From Streptomyces marianii (GTDB lineage Bacteria; Actinomycetota; Actinomycetes; Streptomycetales; Streptomycetaceae): DNA of 64,000 nt. The notes under the pieces are model-generated. The model was not told where the DNA came from. It made no database searches and saw only the letters and a program-made list of their open reading frames with translations. Positions 42,300-50,467 of the stretch are shown in pieces (the stretch's first letter is position 1; each line of letters opens with the position of its first letter). The position numbers and the translations under genes were made by a program. The stretch covers positions 5,879,001-5,943,000 of the forward strand of contig NZ_VAWE01000001.1 of NCBI RefSeq assembly GCF_005795905.1, written 5' to 3'.

Positions 42300-44084
42300 A
42301 TGCCGCGCACCGACGACGCGCGTCCGGTCGGTGCCGAGGAACAGGTACCCGTCCCGCACGAGGACGTGTGGGCGCTCAAGCGCGTCATCGATCAGGAGAT
42401 CGCCGGCCTGCGCGCCGACGTGGGCGGCTCCACCCCCGCCCGGGCCACTCGGCCGTCCCCGGGCTCCGTGCCCGCCGAGGACGCCGCCGTGCCGCGGGAC
42501 GGGGGGCCCACCGGGCGGACCCGCGGGCAGGACCGGGATGCCGGCGCGGGGGCCGCGGACGGCGGCGATCCCTGGGCGTACCTCACCGCGGCGCTCCCGG
42601 CCGTCCCGCTGGCCACCGCCCTCCTCGCGCCGGTGTGGGACGACGGCAGGGGAGAGGAGGGGGCGGCCCTGGTCGACTTCGTCATCGCGGCGGGCAACCG
42701 CGTCCGGTCCGCCGAATGGCTCGAACCCCTGGGCCAGCTGGTGGGGCAGCGGCTGCTGACCGTACGGCCCGGGGCGGCGTCCGCCGGACTGGTCGAGGCC
42801 CTCGCCCGCGTCCTCAGGACCGGGCGGCCGCTGCACGGGTGGGCCCTGGACTACACGGAGCGGCGGGAGGGGCGCCTCAGGAGGGTCCAGCTGCTCTGCG
42901 ACGCGGCCGCGAGCGGGGACCGGATCCTGGCGACCTGGCGCCCCGCCCTCACCGAGGCCGACCTCCTCACCAGCGACGCCGAGAAGCTGGTCTCCATGGG
43001 GTGGGGCAACTGGGACCTGCTGTCCGGAGCGACCACCTGGTCGGACGGGCTGCACCGCATCTTCCGCACGGCTCCCGGCCGGACGTGGTCGCTGACGGAG
43101 CTGTGCGACGCGCTGCTCCCCGACGACGTCCCGCGGTTCGCGCAGTGCGTCAGGACCCTGCTCGCCGGGACCGACACGCCCTGGACCCGTATCCGGTTCG
43201 TCGTCGGGGACGAGGTCCGCACCCTGGACGTGCTCGGCCGGCCGCTCGCCGGCACCGACGGCCGGCCGTGGGCGATCCATCTCGTGGCGAGGGACCTGAC
43301 GCCCCAGATGCGCAGCCTCCGGCGCCTGGCGGAGACCCGCAGGGAGACGGAGGTGCTGCGCCAGCAGGCCGCCGCCGAACGCAAGGTGGCGTCCCGGCTG
43401 CGCGAGGCGCTGCTGCCGACCCACTCCGCCCGGCTCGCCGAGGCCGGCATCGCCGTCGCCGCGGCCTATCTCCCGTCCGAGCGCGAGGCCGCGGTCGGCG
43501 GCGACTGGTACAAGTGCCGGCTGCTGGCCGACGGCCGGGTGCTCCTGGCCATCGGGGACGCCAGCGGCCACGGCCTGGAGGCCGTCGCCCGGATGGCCCA
43601 GCAGCGTCACGCACTGGCCGGGCTGGCCCAGACCGGGGCGGATCCGGGGGCCATGGCGACGTGGCTGAACCAGATGATGTGCGGCGATCCCAGCGCCCTC
43701 ACCGCCACCGCCGTGGTCGGGTTCATCGAGCACCGCACTCTGCACTGGGCGTGCGCGGGCCATCCGCCGCCCGTACTGCGCCGGGGCGGTGGGGCCGCGC
43801 TCCTTCCGGGCGACCACGCCGGACCCCTGCTCGGGCTGATCCCCGGGTACGTGTACGAGATCGCCACCGTGCCGCTGGAGCCGGACGACCTCCTGCTCCT
43901 CTACACCGACGGCCTGATCGAGCGGCGCGGCGAGGACATCGAGGACTCGCTCGACGGACTCGTCCGCAGCCTCGCGCGCGAAGGGCCGCTGTCACCGGAG
44001 GAGACCGTCGACGCCCTGATCTCCGCCCACACCGCTCCCGGTCTGGAGGACGACGCGTGCCTGCTGGCGCTGCGGATCGACTGA
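42300..44084 (+). CDS. PAS-SpoIIE PP2C phosphatase
   Basis: A 594-residue soluble protein. A charged helix (ALKRVIDQEIAGLRADVGG) and a Pro/Gly-rich linker precede an uncharacterised region at about 85-215, a PAS-like domain (about 220-345, MGWGNWDLLSGATTWSDGL, HRIFRTAPGRTWSLTELC) and a PP2C_SpoIIE domain (about 375-592) with GGDWYKCRLLADGRVLLAIG, GDASGHGLEAVA, CAGHPPPVLRR, LLLLYTDGLIERRGED and LEDDACLLAL. It likely dephosphorylates STAS anti-anti-sigma factors in response to a ligand sensed by PAS. GGAGG sits five bases before the ATG; an in-frame GTG 24 codons earlier is less likely. No adjacent partner gene is present. Confidence 0.87.
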   Translation: MPRTDDARPVGAEEQVPVPHEDVWALKRVIDQEIAGLRADVGGSTPARATRPSPGSVPAEDAAVPRDGGPTGRTRGQDRDAGAGAADGGDPWAYLTAALPAVPLATALLAPVWDDGRGEEGAALVDFVIAAGNRVRSAEWLEPLGQLVGQRLLTVRPGAASAGLVEALARVLRTGRPLHGWALDYTERREGRLRRVQLLCDAAASGDRILATWRPALTEADLLTSDAEKLVSMGWGNWDLLSGATTWSDGLHRIFRTAPGRTWSLTELCDALLPDDVPRFAQCVRTLLAGTDTPWTRIRFVVGDEVRTLDVLGRPLAGTDGRPWAIHLVARDLTPQMRSLRRLAETRRETEVLRQQAAAERKVASRLREALLPTHSARLAEAGIAVAAAYLPSEREAAVGGDWYKCRLLADGRVLLAIGDASGHGLEAVARMAQQRHALAGLAQTGADPGAMATWLNQMMCGDPSALTATAVVGFIEHRTLHWACAGHPPPVLRRGGGAALLPGDHAGPLLGLIPGYVYEIATVPLEPDDLLLLYTDGLIERRGEDIEDSLDGLVRSLAREGPLSPEETVDALISAHTAPGLEDDACLLALRID

Positions 44085-44113
44085 CCGCGGGACCCGGAGG
44101 CCGGCCGGACGCC

Positions 44114-44293
44114 TCAGTGGTGCCTGGTGTGCCTGCGCACCTGGTCGGCCGCCTTCTCCGCCATCTCCTGCGCCTTGCCGCGCAGCATGTCGCTCCGGCC
44201 CGAGCGCTGCATGGACTTGTCGCCCATGGTCTTCCCGAGGGTCTCCTTCAGCTTTCCCTTGATCTGCCGCGCCTTGGCGTTGTGCTTGCTCAT
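44114..44293 (-). CDS. CsbD-family stress protein
   Basis: A 59-residue basic protein: KARQIKGKLKETLGKTMGDK and DMLRGKAQEMAEKAADQVRR carry the CsbD signature (KG..KE..GK..GD..L...GK...). CsbD proteins are induced by general stress sigma factors in many bacteria; their biochemical role is unknown. The ATG is preceded by AGAGGA about ten bases away. It is convergent with the SpoIIE phosphatase, 29 bp between stop codons. Confidence 0.85.
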   Translation of the reverse strand: MSKHNAKARQIKGKLKETLGKTMGDKSMQRSGRSDMLRGKAQEMAEKAADQVRRHTRHH

Positions 44294-44460
44294 CAGGATC
44301 GGTGTCCTCTCGGGTCCGTGGTGCGTCCACGCACCGGTTAACCCTGCGCCTGTTCACCCTGCGCCTACCCGGGTTGGCCCGCAACCTGCACGCCCACGCG
44401 CCCAGGCACCCAGGCACCCAGGCGCCCGCGCCGGCCCCCGATCATGAGCGTCGCCCCCAG

Positions 44461-44553
44461 CCGCTCCTCCTGACCGGAGCCGTCTCCTGGCTCCTCTCGG
44501 ACGACGCCTCCTTCACGACGGGGACGGTCCTGCGGGTCTCCGGCGGCCGCTGA
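44461..44553 (+). pseudogene. C-terminal fragment of a short-chain dehydrogenase
   Basis: The last 30 codons of a frame read LTGAVSWLLSDDASFTTGTV LRVSGGR (end of an SDR: the SD.ASF.TG....DGG motif, here with Ser in place of the last Asp). No Rossmann N-terminus or YxxxK site is present upstream. A relic of a lost gene. Confidence 0.55.
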
Positions 44554-44754
44554 GCGCTCCCCGGTGACGCCCCCCCCGTGGGACGTCCCCGGGGCGCCCG
44601 CGCCCCACCGCCCGCGCCCCACCGCCGGGGCCGTCGGCACTCGGGCAGCCGCCCCGGCCCCGTCGGGGCTCGGACGGTGGTGAACCCGTGGTGGTTCATG
44701 CGGCCCCGCCCCGCTTCCTGCCCGCCGTGTAAGGGGCTCACTCGGGTGCGTCAA

Positions 44755-44760
44755 TATACT
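44755..44760 (+). promoter_or_regulatory. -10 element TATACT before the leader peptide and MFS gene
   Basis: TATACT is a near-consensus housekeeping -10 box. Initiation seven bases downstream would coincide with the ATG at 44767, giving a leaderless message. No convincing -35 is present 17-18 bases upstream. Confidence 0.45.
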
Positions 44761-44766
44761 TCCGTC

Positions 44767-44811
44767 ATGCCGCTCATAGCCGCCCGCCGCCGTACGACCG
44801 TGCACCGGTGA
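44767..44811 (+). CDS. Candidate 14-residue leader peptide overlapping the MFS gene
   Basis: ATG followed by MPLIAARRRTTVHR and a TGA whose first bases overlap the GTG of the MFS exporter (GTGA). The predicted transcription start lies at its ATG. Three consecutive Arg codons (CGC CGC CGT) could slow ribosomes. It may couple or attenuate translation of the exporter. It is very short, so it could be chance. Confidence 0.35.
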   Translation: MPLIAARRRTTVHR

Positions 44812-46067
44812 CCGCCACCGGCACGCCCGCCCGGCGGCCCCGCATCCTCGCCGACCTCACACCGCTGCGCCTCTCCGCCCACTACCGTCGGTTGTGGTTC
44901 GGCAACACGGTCTCCTGGATCGGCCAGGGCATGACCACACTGGCGATCTCGCTCCAGGTGTACGACATCACGCACTCGACGTTCTCCGTCGGGCTCGTCG
45001 GCCTCTTCTCCCTCGTCCCGTTGATCGTCTTCGGCCTGTACGGCGGCGCCGTCGCCGACACCGTGGACCGGCGGGTGCTGGGGCTGTGGAGTGCGGCCGG
45101 TTCCGCCGGGCTGTCGGCCGCGCTCGCCGCGGCCGCGTTCGCGGCTTTCCACCACGTGTGGTTCCTGTACGGCGTCGTCGCGCTCCAGGCCGTGTGCGCC
45201 GCGCTCAACGCGCCGGCCCGCAGCGCGATGATCCCGAGGCTGCTGCCGGCCGAGCAACTGCCCGCCGCCAACGCCCTCTCCTCCATGACGATGACATCCG
45301 GCATGCTGATCGGTCCGATGCTGGGCGGACTGATCGTCGGCTACGGCGGCTACCAGGCCGCGTACGTCGTCGACTTCGTCGCCTTCGGAGCCGCGCTGTA
45401 CGCGATGTGGCGGTTGCCGTCGATGCTGCCCGACCGCGACGGCGCGAAGCGCGGCCGCGCGTCCGTGCTCGACGGGCTGCGTTTTCTCGCCACCCGGCCG
45501 AACATCCGCATGACGTTCTTCTCCGACTTCTGCGCGATGGTCCTCGCCCATCCGCGCGCGCTCTTCCCGGCCGTGGCCGGGCTCTGGTACGGCGGGGACG
45601 CTCGTACGACGGGACTGCTCGTCGCGGCGCCCGCCGTCGGCGCCCTGCTCGGCGGGGTGTTCTCCGGCTGGCAGGGGCGCATCCGGCGGCACGGTGTGGC
45701 GATCCTGCTCGCCGTGGCCGCCTGGGGTACCGCGATCGCCGTGTTCGGCCTGACCAGGAACCTCTGGCTCGGGTTGCTGTTCCTCGCGCTCGCCGGATGC
45801 GCCGACACGGTGTCCATGGTCTTCCGCAACACCATGCTGCAGGCGGCCGCGCCGGACGAGATGCGCGGTCGCCTGCAGGGGGTCTTCGTCGTCGTCGTGG
45901 CGGGCGGCCCCCGCCTCGGCGACTTCCTCGCCGGCTCGGTCGCCGACGTCACCTCGCCCACCGTCGCCGTCACCGGCGGCGGGCTCGCGTGCGTCCTCGC
46001 CGTCGCCCTCCTGGCGCTGCGCGGCCGCGGCTTCCTGCGCTACGACGCCCGCCGGCCGACGCCGTGA
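44808..46067 (+). CDS. MFS exporter (EntS-like MFS_3 family)
   Basis: A 419-residue transporter with about 12 membrane helices. LSAHYRRLWFGNTVSWIGQG is the start characteristic of MFS_3/EntS-type permeases; the helix 2-3 loop YGGAVADTVDRRVLG is a motif-A variant, and NTMLQAAAPDEMRGRLQGVF the C-half equivalent. This family exports siderophores or small drugs. The translation start is the GTG overlapping an upstream mini-ORF. The substrate is unknown. Confidence 0.85.
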   Translation: MTATGTPARRPRILADLTPLRLSAHYRRLWFGNTVSWIGQGMTTLAISLQVYDITHSTFSVGLVGLFSLVPLIVFGLYGGAVADTVDRRVLGLWSAAGSAGLSAALAAAAFAAFHHVWFLYGVVALQAVCAALNAPARSAMIPRLLPAEQLPAANALSSMTMTSGMLIGPMLGGLIVGYGGYQAAYVVDFVAFGAALYAMWRLPSMLPDRDGAKRGRASVLDGLRFLATRPNIRMTFFSDFCAMVLAHPRALFPAVAGLWYGGDARTTGLLVAAPAVGALLGGVFSGWQGRIRRHGVAILLAVAAWGTAIAVFGLTRNLWLGLLFLALAGCADTVSMVFRNTMLQAAAPDEMRGRLQGVFVVVVAGGPRLGDFLAGSVADVTSPTVAVTGGGLACVLAVALLALRGRGFLRYDARRPTP

Positions 46068-46357
46068 GCCCCGGCACCGGTCACGGCGGCGCCGCCCGGA
46101 GTTCCGTGCCGCAGGGAGTTCCGTGAACTCCACGGGGCCCCGGGTCCCATGAGTCCGTGACGCTCCGGGGCTCGTGCCGCCCGCGCCCCCGGGGCCGTGC
46201 CGAGGGCCGTCCCCGGCACGGACCTCCGGTCCCGCCCCGTCCGTCCCCGTCCCCGGTCCTGCCGTCCGTCCCCCGTCCGGGGCCGGGACCCGATCCCCGT
46301 CCCCGGACGGGGAGTCCCGGAGGCGGGTTCCCCGCCCGCCCGCCGGGACCGCGCGGG
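46068..46357. other. Convergent low-complexity intergenic region
   Basis: About 290 bp rich in CCGTCCCC and CCGGGG words, with a compact hairpin at 46294-46313. No gene was seen. Confidence 0.45.
46294..46313. terminator. Hairpin near the 3' end of the protease gene
   Basis: TCCCCGTCC / GGACGGGGA with a two-base centre, 45 bp from the protease stop codon. Confidence 0.5.
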
Positions 46358-47623
46358 TCAGAACGAGCGGAGCCGGAGGAGGGGCTCCTTGATGCCGTCA
46401 CCGTCCTCCGACGGCCAGGTCCAGTCCGTGCCGCCCGCCGTCACCAGGGCCGACTTGACCGCGGCGGGGGAGGCGCCGGGGTGGGTGGCCCGGTAGAGGG
46501 CCGCGCCGCCCGCGACGTGCGGGGCTGCCATGGAGGTGCCGGACAGGGTGGAGTACCCGCCGTACCTGAAGGTGGAGCGGATGCACACACCGGGGGCGAT
46601 CAGGTCCACGTCCCGCCCGTAGTTGGAGAAGTCGGCGAAGGTGTCGTCCCGGTCCGTGCGGCACGTGGGGCGGCCGAGGCCGCCCGGCTTGCCGTCGAAG
46701 TCGGCCAGCGCGCTGACCGTGATCACCTCGTCGTAGGCGGCCGGGACGAAGCCGGCCGCGTCGATGTGGTCGTTGCCGGCGGCGACGGCGTAGGTGACGC
46801 CCTTCGCCACCGAGTTGCAGATCGCCTGGTGCATGGCGTCGTTGTTGGTCTTGCCGCAGTTGCCGTCGTCCTTGCCCGAGCCGCCCAGGCTCATGTTGAC
46901 GACGTCGATCTCGTCGGCGTGCTCGGTGACGTAGTCGATGCCGCAGACGACGTTCGAGGTGCTTCCGGAACCCAACGGGCTGAGCACCTGGACCGGCCAG
47001 AGCCGTACGCCCGGTGCCGCGCCGACCACTCCCGTGCCGTTGTCGAGGGCGCCGATCGTGCCGGCCACATGCGTGCCGTGACCGTGCATGTCCATGGGCG
47101 GAAGGATCGGCAGCCAGCAGTTCTTGCCCCCGGCCTCGTACACGTTGAGATCCGGGTGGTCCGCGTCGATACCGGTGTCGATGACCGCCACGTCGGCGTC
47201 GACCCGGGTGTCCTTGCCGTCGATCGCGGCGGTCGCGCTGAGGTCGGCCTCCACCCGGTCCACACCGGTCGGCACCGACTGGGCGGCGATCCGCACCGGA
47301 CGGTCGGGCTCCACGGACCGGACCCCCGGCTCGTCCGCGAGCGCGGCCGCCGTTGCCGCGGTCATCGACGCCGCGTAGCCCTGCAGGGCGTGCCGGTAGA
47401 CGTGCACCACCACGGCGCCCATGGACGACGCCCGCCCGACGGCCGCGTTCACGGCGGCGTCGGCGCTTTCGGCCGCGGGGGTGTGCTCGAGCGTCACGAT
47501 GTACCGGCCGGTGGTCTGACCGGCGGTCTGGCCGGACTGGGCGGTCGGGCCGGCGACCGCGGTGGCCGACGGGGCGGCCGCGAGTGCGAGGACGAGCAGC
47601 GCAGCGCCGAAGATCTTGGGCAT
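46358..47623 (-). CDS. Secreted subtilisin-like serine protease (S8)
   Basis: A 421-residue preproenzyme. The signal peptide is about 1-24 (IFGAALLVLALAAAPSATA). An I9-type propeptide (about 38-112) has RYIVTLEHTP and LQGYAASMTAATAAALADEP. The catalytic triad is Asp149 (VAVIDTGIDADHPDL), His182 (MHGHGTHVAGTIGAL) and Ser364 (LSGTSMAAPHVAGGAAL), with the oxyanion Asn in AVAAGNDH. Several Cys pairs (168/227, 256/269, 321/347) could form disulphides. It is a single-domain enzyme without a C-terminal P-domain. GAAAGG lies upstream of the ATG. Probably extracellular protein turnover. Confidence 0.93.
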   Translation of the reverse strand: MPKIFGAALLVLALAAAPSATAVAGPTAQSGQTAGQTTGRYIVTLEHTPAAESADAAVNAAVGRASSMGAVVVHVYRHALQGYAASMTAATAAALADEPGVRSVEPDRPVRIAAQSVPTGVDRVEADLSATAAIDGKDTRVDADVAVIDTGIDADHPDLNVYEAGGKNCWLPILPPMDMHGHGTHVAGTIGALDNGTGVVGAAPGVRLWPVQVLSPLGSGSTSNVVCGIDYVTEHADEIDVVNMSLGGSGKDDGNCGKTNNDAMHQAICNSVAKGVTYAVAAGNDHIDAAGFVPAAYDEVITVSALADFDGKPGGLGRPTCRTDRDDTFADFSNYGRDVDLIAPGVCIRSTFRYGGYSTLSGTSMAAPHVAGGAALYRATHPGASPAAVKSALVTAGGTDWTWPSEDGDGIKEPLLRLRSF

Positions 47624-47989
47624 CCCAGACCTTTCTTGAGGAAGTCGTCGGAGGCCGACCGGGCTTCACCGGCCTTCTTCCGGAACGTCAACGTGTTCGG
47701 CGCTTACAGCTAGCAGCTTCGGGGGAGCACGACGGTCCGACATCCGGGCGGTCACCGGATTGCTGACTGCTCGTCATCCATATAGCTGTGTCATATTCCC
47801 TGCGGATTCGCGGATCCCGTCCTCCGCCGGCCCTGCCGGGCACCCGCGGCCGCGGCCGTCCGGCGACCCGTACGGTCCCGCACGTCACCAACGGCCCCGA
47901 GGCGATCGAGCAGCGCAGCGGCACCCTCGTCCCGCCGGGAGATCCGCGGCGAGAGGGGGGTTCTGGGCGGTGGGCCGCTTCCGCTGGGA
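47624..47989. promoter_or_regulatory. Upstream region of the protease gene
   Basis: No gene was supported. An AT-richer core around 47755-47800 (CATATAGCTGTGTCATATTC) probably carries the protease promoter. Not resolved further. Confidence 0.4.
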
Positions 47990-48235
47990 TCAGCAGGGCG
48001 GTGGGTCCCCGGCGGGACGCTTCGCGCGGCGGCGGGTGTCGACCGACCACATGTGGGTGCAGCCGGGGCACTGGAGATGGACCACCGGGCCCTTGTTGGA
48101 GATCAGATAGCGCCAGTGCTCCGCGCAGTTGCGCCGGGCGGCGCAGGGGGCGCAGTCCCGCGCGTCGTCGCAGGCGGGGCAGGGCAGCCAGGCGCGGCGG
48201 GCGATGTCGGCCTGCGGATCAATGGGAAGGCGCAC
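47990..48235 (-). CDS. Small multi-Cys zinc-ribbon-like protein
   Basis: An 81-residue protein with CPACDDARDCAPCAARRNC and LQCPGCTHMWSVDTR: eight Cys in CxxC-type pairs plus His, suggesting one or two zinc sites. The conserved core (DPQADIARRAWLPCPAC, EHWRYLISNKGPVVHLQCPG) looks like a streptomycete-specific family of unknown function. The start is a GTG; the gene overlaps the end of the upstream gene by 17 bp, so the two are probably co-translated. Confidence 0.7.
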   Translation of the reverse strand: MRLPIDPQADIARRAWLPCPACDDARDCAPCAARRNCAEHWRYLISNKGPVVHLQCPGCTHMWSVDTRRRAKRPAGDPPPC

Positions 48236-48470
48236 GGCCCGGGCCCCCTTCCGGCAGGACGCCGGCGGCGACGAGCATGTCGTACGTCCGCTGCTGTTCG
48301 GCGTCGAGACCGGAGTAGAGCAGCGCGTACGCCGCCTCCTCGCCCTCCAGCGCGGCCACGGGATCCCAGTCCGGTCCCAGTGCGGCCACCACCTCGGCCC
48401 GGCGCCGGGCCTCCTCGAAGGTCAGGTCGATCTCGAACGGCGTGAGGTCGGGTGAACGGTCCTGGTCCAT
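48219..48470 (-). CDS. DUF6400-like small protein
   Basis: An 83-residue acidic helical protein: FEIDLTFEEARRRAEVVAAL, GPDWDPVAALEGEEAAYALL and YSGLDAEQQRTYDMLVAAGV. The pattern resembles the small DUF6400 family of streptomycetes. The function is unknown. The ATG is favoured over a GTG three codons upstream, with GGAAG about nine bases before it. Transcribed together with the overlapping Cys-rich gene. Confidence 0.75.
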   Translation of the reverse strand: MDQDRSPDLTPFEIDLTFEEARRRAEVVAALGPDWDPVAALEGEEAAYALLYSGLDAEQQRTYDMLVAAGVLPEGGPGRAPSH

Positions 48471-48626
48471 GGGCGACACTTCCGGTGGTGCTGTGGTGCG
48501 GTGGCCCTTCCGGGCGGACTGCCACGTCTACCAGAGGGCCGCCGCGCGAGGGAAGGGTTGCCTAAGTTGCTGTGACGCACCTCATGGCAGCGGGTACCAC
48601 GGGTCACGCAGAGCACACGGGCCGGA

Positions 48627-49010
48627 CGTGCTCGCCCGGACCACCCGGACCGCCCGCACGGCGGGGTCGGAGGGACCGACGGGACGCGGGCCGCACGTGC
48701 TCGCCCGGACCACTCGGACCGCCCGCACGGCGGTGGCCGGACGGTCGCCGGTGAGCGCCCGCACGGCGGGGTCGGAGGGACCGACGGGACGCGGGCCGGA
48801 CGTGCTCGCCCGGACCACTCGGACCGCCCGCACGGCGGTGGCCGGACGGTCGCCGGTGAGCGCCCGCACGGCGGGGTCGGAGGGACCGACGGGACGCGGG
48901 CCGGACGTGCTCGCCCGGACCACTCGGACCGCCCGCACGGCGGTGGCCGGACGGTCGCCGGTGAGCGCCCGCACGGCGGGGTCGGAGGGACCGACGGGAC
49001 ACGGGCCGGA
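48627..49010. repeat. 105-bp tandem repeat array
   Basis: Units begin at 48627 (69 bp, 36 bp shorter), 48696, 48801 and 48906 (105 bp each), each with CGTGCTCGCCCGGACCAC and later GCGGGGTCGGAGGGACCGAC. Units are nearly identical. Lengths are multiples of three, which keeps several frames open, but none looks like a real protein. Lies between the DUF6400 start and the carboxyltransferase stop. Confidence 0.9.
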
Positions 49011-49096
49011 CGTGACACGGACCGCTGGGAGTCGCCCGGTCCGCCCGGTCCGCCCGGTCCGCCCGGGCGCCCGCACGGCCGTCCGACTCGCCCGGT

Positions 49097-50467
49097 TCAC
49101 TCGGCCCGGGCCACGATCCCCCGTACCAGCCCCAGCTCCACGAGATCCCGCGGCCGCAGCCGGAGCTGGTCCGCGGTCGCCGGCGTCGCGGACGGGTCGC
49201 GCTTGAGGATCGCCGCGGCGAGTTCGGGCGCGATGACCGAGAAGTAGCTGTCGGGGGTGACCCAGGTGTTCGCCGGGGCAGCAAGCGCCAGCGCCCCGCC
49301 GGAACCGCCCTCGCCGATCACCAGGGTCGTCACCGGGACACGCACCGACGCCACCGCCGCGAAGACGTCGGCGATGGCCGCGCCCGCGCCGGTCCGCTCG
49401 GCCTCGGCGTCGTTCGCGGCACCGGGTGTGTCCACGAGGGTGAGCACCGGGATCCCCAGCCGGTCGGCGAGCCGGATCAGCCGGGCGGCCGTGCGGTAGC
49501 CGGCGGGCCGGGTCGCCGTCCCGGCCTGGGCCGCGTACGCCACGACCCGTCCTTCCCGCAGCCCGAAGCCGCAGATCATCCCCGGGTCCGTACCGCCGCA
49601 CCGGTCGCCGTGGAGGTCCACCCGCTCGTCGAACCAGGCGTCGAGGTACGCCCCCGCGCGGGGCCGGTGCGGAGCCCGCGCCCGCCGCACGGCCTCCCAT
49701 CCGGTGGCCGCCGCGCCGTACGCGCCGTCCAGCGCGAGGGGCGGCGGGACGGGCACGCCGCCCGGTACCGGCCCCGTGGCGCCGCCCGTGAGCAGCCGCA
49801 ACCACAGCGACAGTGCCGGACGCAGCCGGTCCGGGGAGACGATCGCGTCGATGTGCCCGGCGGCCAGCTGGCCCTCGGCCGTGTACGCCGAGGGGTCCGC
49901 GTCCGGAGGCCTGACCCGGGACCCGGCGAACCCGACCTGCGCTCCCGGGAGCGCGAGGACCACGTCCGCGCCCGCCCCGAGCGTGGCCCAGCCGCCACCG
50001 GTGGCGGGGTCGCGCAGCACCGCGAGCTGCGGCAGTCCCGCCGCGCGGGTCAGCGCCGACGCCCGCGCGACCCGCTGGAGCTGGCTCAGGGCGACCATGC
50101 CCTCCTGCATCCTGCTGCCGCCCGTCGCGACCAGCGACACCAGCGGCAGCCGCTCGGCGCGCGCGTGCGCGTACGCCGTCTCCAGCAGCTCCCCGGTCCG
50201 CCGGCCCAGCGACCCGCCGAGGAACCGGAACTCGAACGACACCAGCACGGCGCGCCGGCCCCCGATGTCCGCCGTGCCCCAGACGACGGACTCCCGCTCA
50301 CCGGTGCGCGCCGCGGCCCGCGCCCGCGCCCGCGCGTATCCGTCCCACCCGAGCGGTCCGTCGCCGAGGGGGCCGTCCGCGGACGGGCCGTCCGCGCTCG
50401 CCGGGTGCTCCGCGAAGACGTCGGCGACCAGGGCCGCCGCCTCGCGCGCCGTGAGACCGTCAGCCAT
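49097..50467 (-). CDS. Acyl-CoA carboxyltransferase, fused alpha/beta halves
   Basis: A 456-residue protein with two carboxyltransferase crotonase-like halves. The N-half (about 50-230) carries RRAVLVSFEFRFLGGSLGRR and TGGSRMQEGMVALSQL; the C-half (about 260-450) carries DERVDLHGDRCGGTDPGM, LVDTPGAANDAEAERTGAG and GEGGSGGALALAAPANTWV. This equals AccD+AccA in one chain, as in acyl-CoA carboxylase beta subunits, but shorter. No zinc ribbon is present. Partnered with the MatB-like ligase, whose stop overlaps this start by 8 bp, so a role in making or recycling malonyl-type CoA esters is likely. The biotin-carboxylase and BCCP partners are not nearby. Confidence 0.85.
   Translation of the reverse strand: MADGLTAREAAALVADVFAEHPASADGPSADGPLGDGPLGWDGYARARARAAARTGERESVVWGTADIGGRRAVLVSFEFRFLGGSLGRRTGELLETAYAHARAERLPLVSLVATGGSRMQEGMVALSQLQRVARASALTRAAGLPQLAVLRDPATGGGWATLGAGADVVLALPGAQVGFAGSRVRPPDADPSAYTAEGQLAAGHIDAIVSPDRLRPALSLWLRLLTGGATGPVPGGVPVPPPLALDGAYGAAATGWEAVRRARAPHRPRAGAYLDAWFDERVDLHGDRCGGTDPGMICGFGLREGRVVAYAAQAGTATRPAGYRTAARLIRLADRLGIPVLTLVDTPGAANDAEAERTGAGAAIADVFAAVASVRVPVTTLVIGEGGSGGALALAAPANTWVTPDSYFSVIAPELAAAILKRDPSATPATADQLRLRPRDLVELGLVRGIVARAE

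Larger units (their letters stand above)
44294..44766. other. Intergenic region with an SDR fragment and MFS promoter
   Basis: Short direct repeats (CCCTGCGCCT twice at about 44343-44368, and CAGGCACC repeats at 44402-44422), then a short-chain dehydrogenase fragment and a TATACT -10-like box. No intact gene was seen. Confidence 0.5.

Noticed and set aside
48627..49010. CRISPR array
   Set aside because: Units are contiguous and nearly identical over their whole length, with no unique spacers and no cas genes nearby.
48422..49206. Repeat proteins on either strand of the 105-bp array
   Set aside because: Open only because the unit length is a multiple of three; sequences are Pro/Arg-rich with no start signals.
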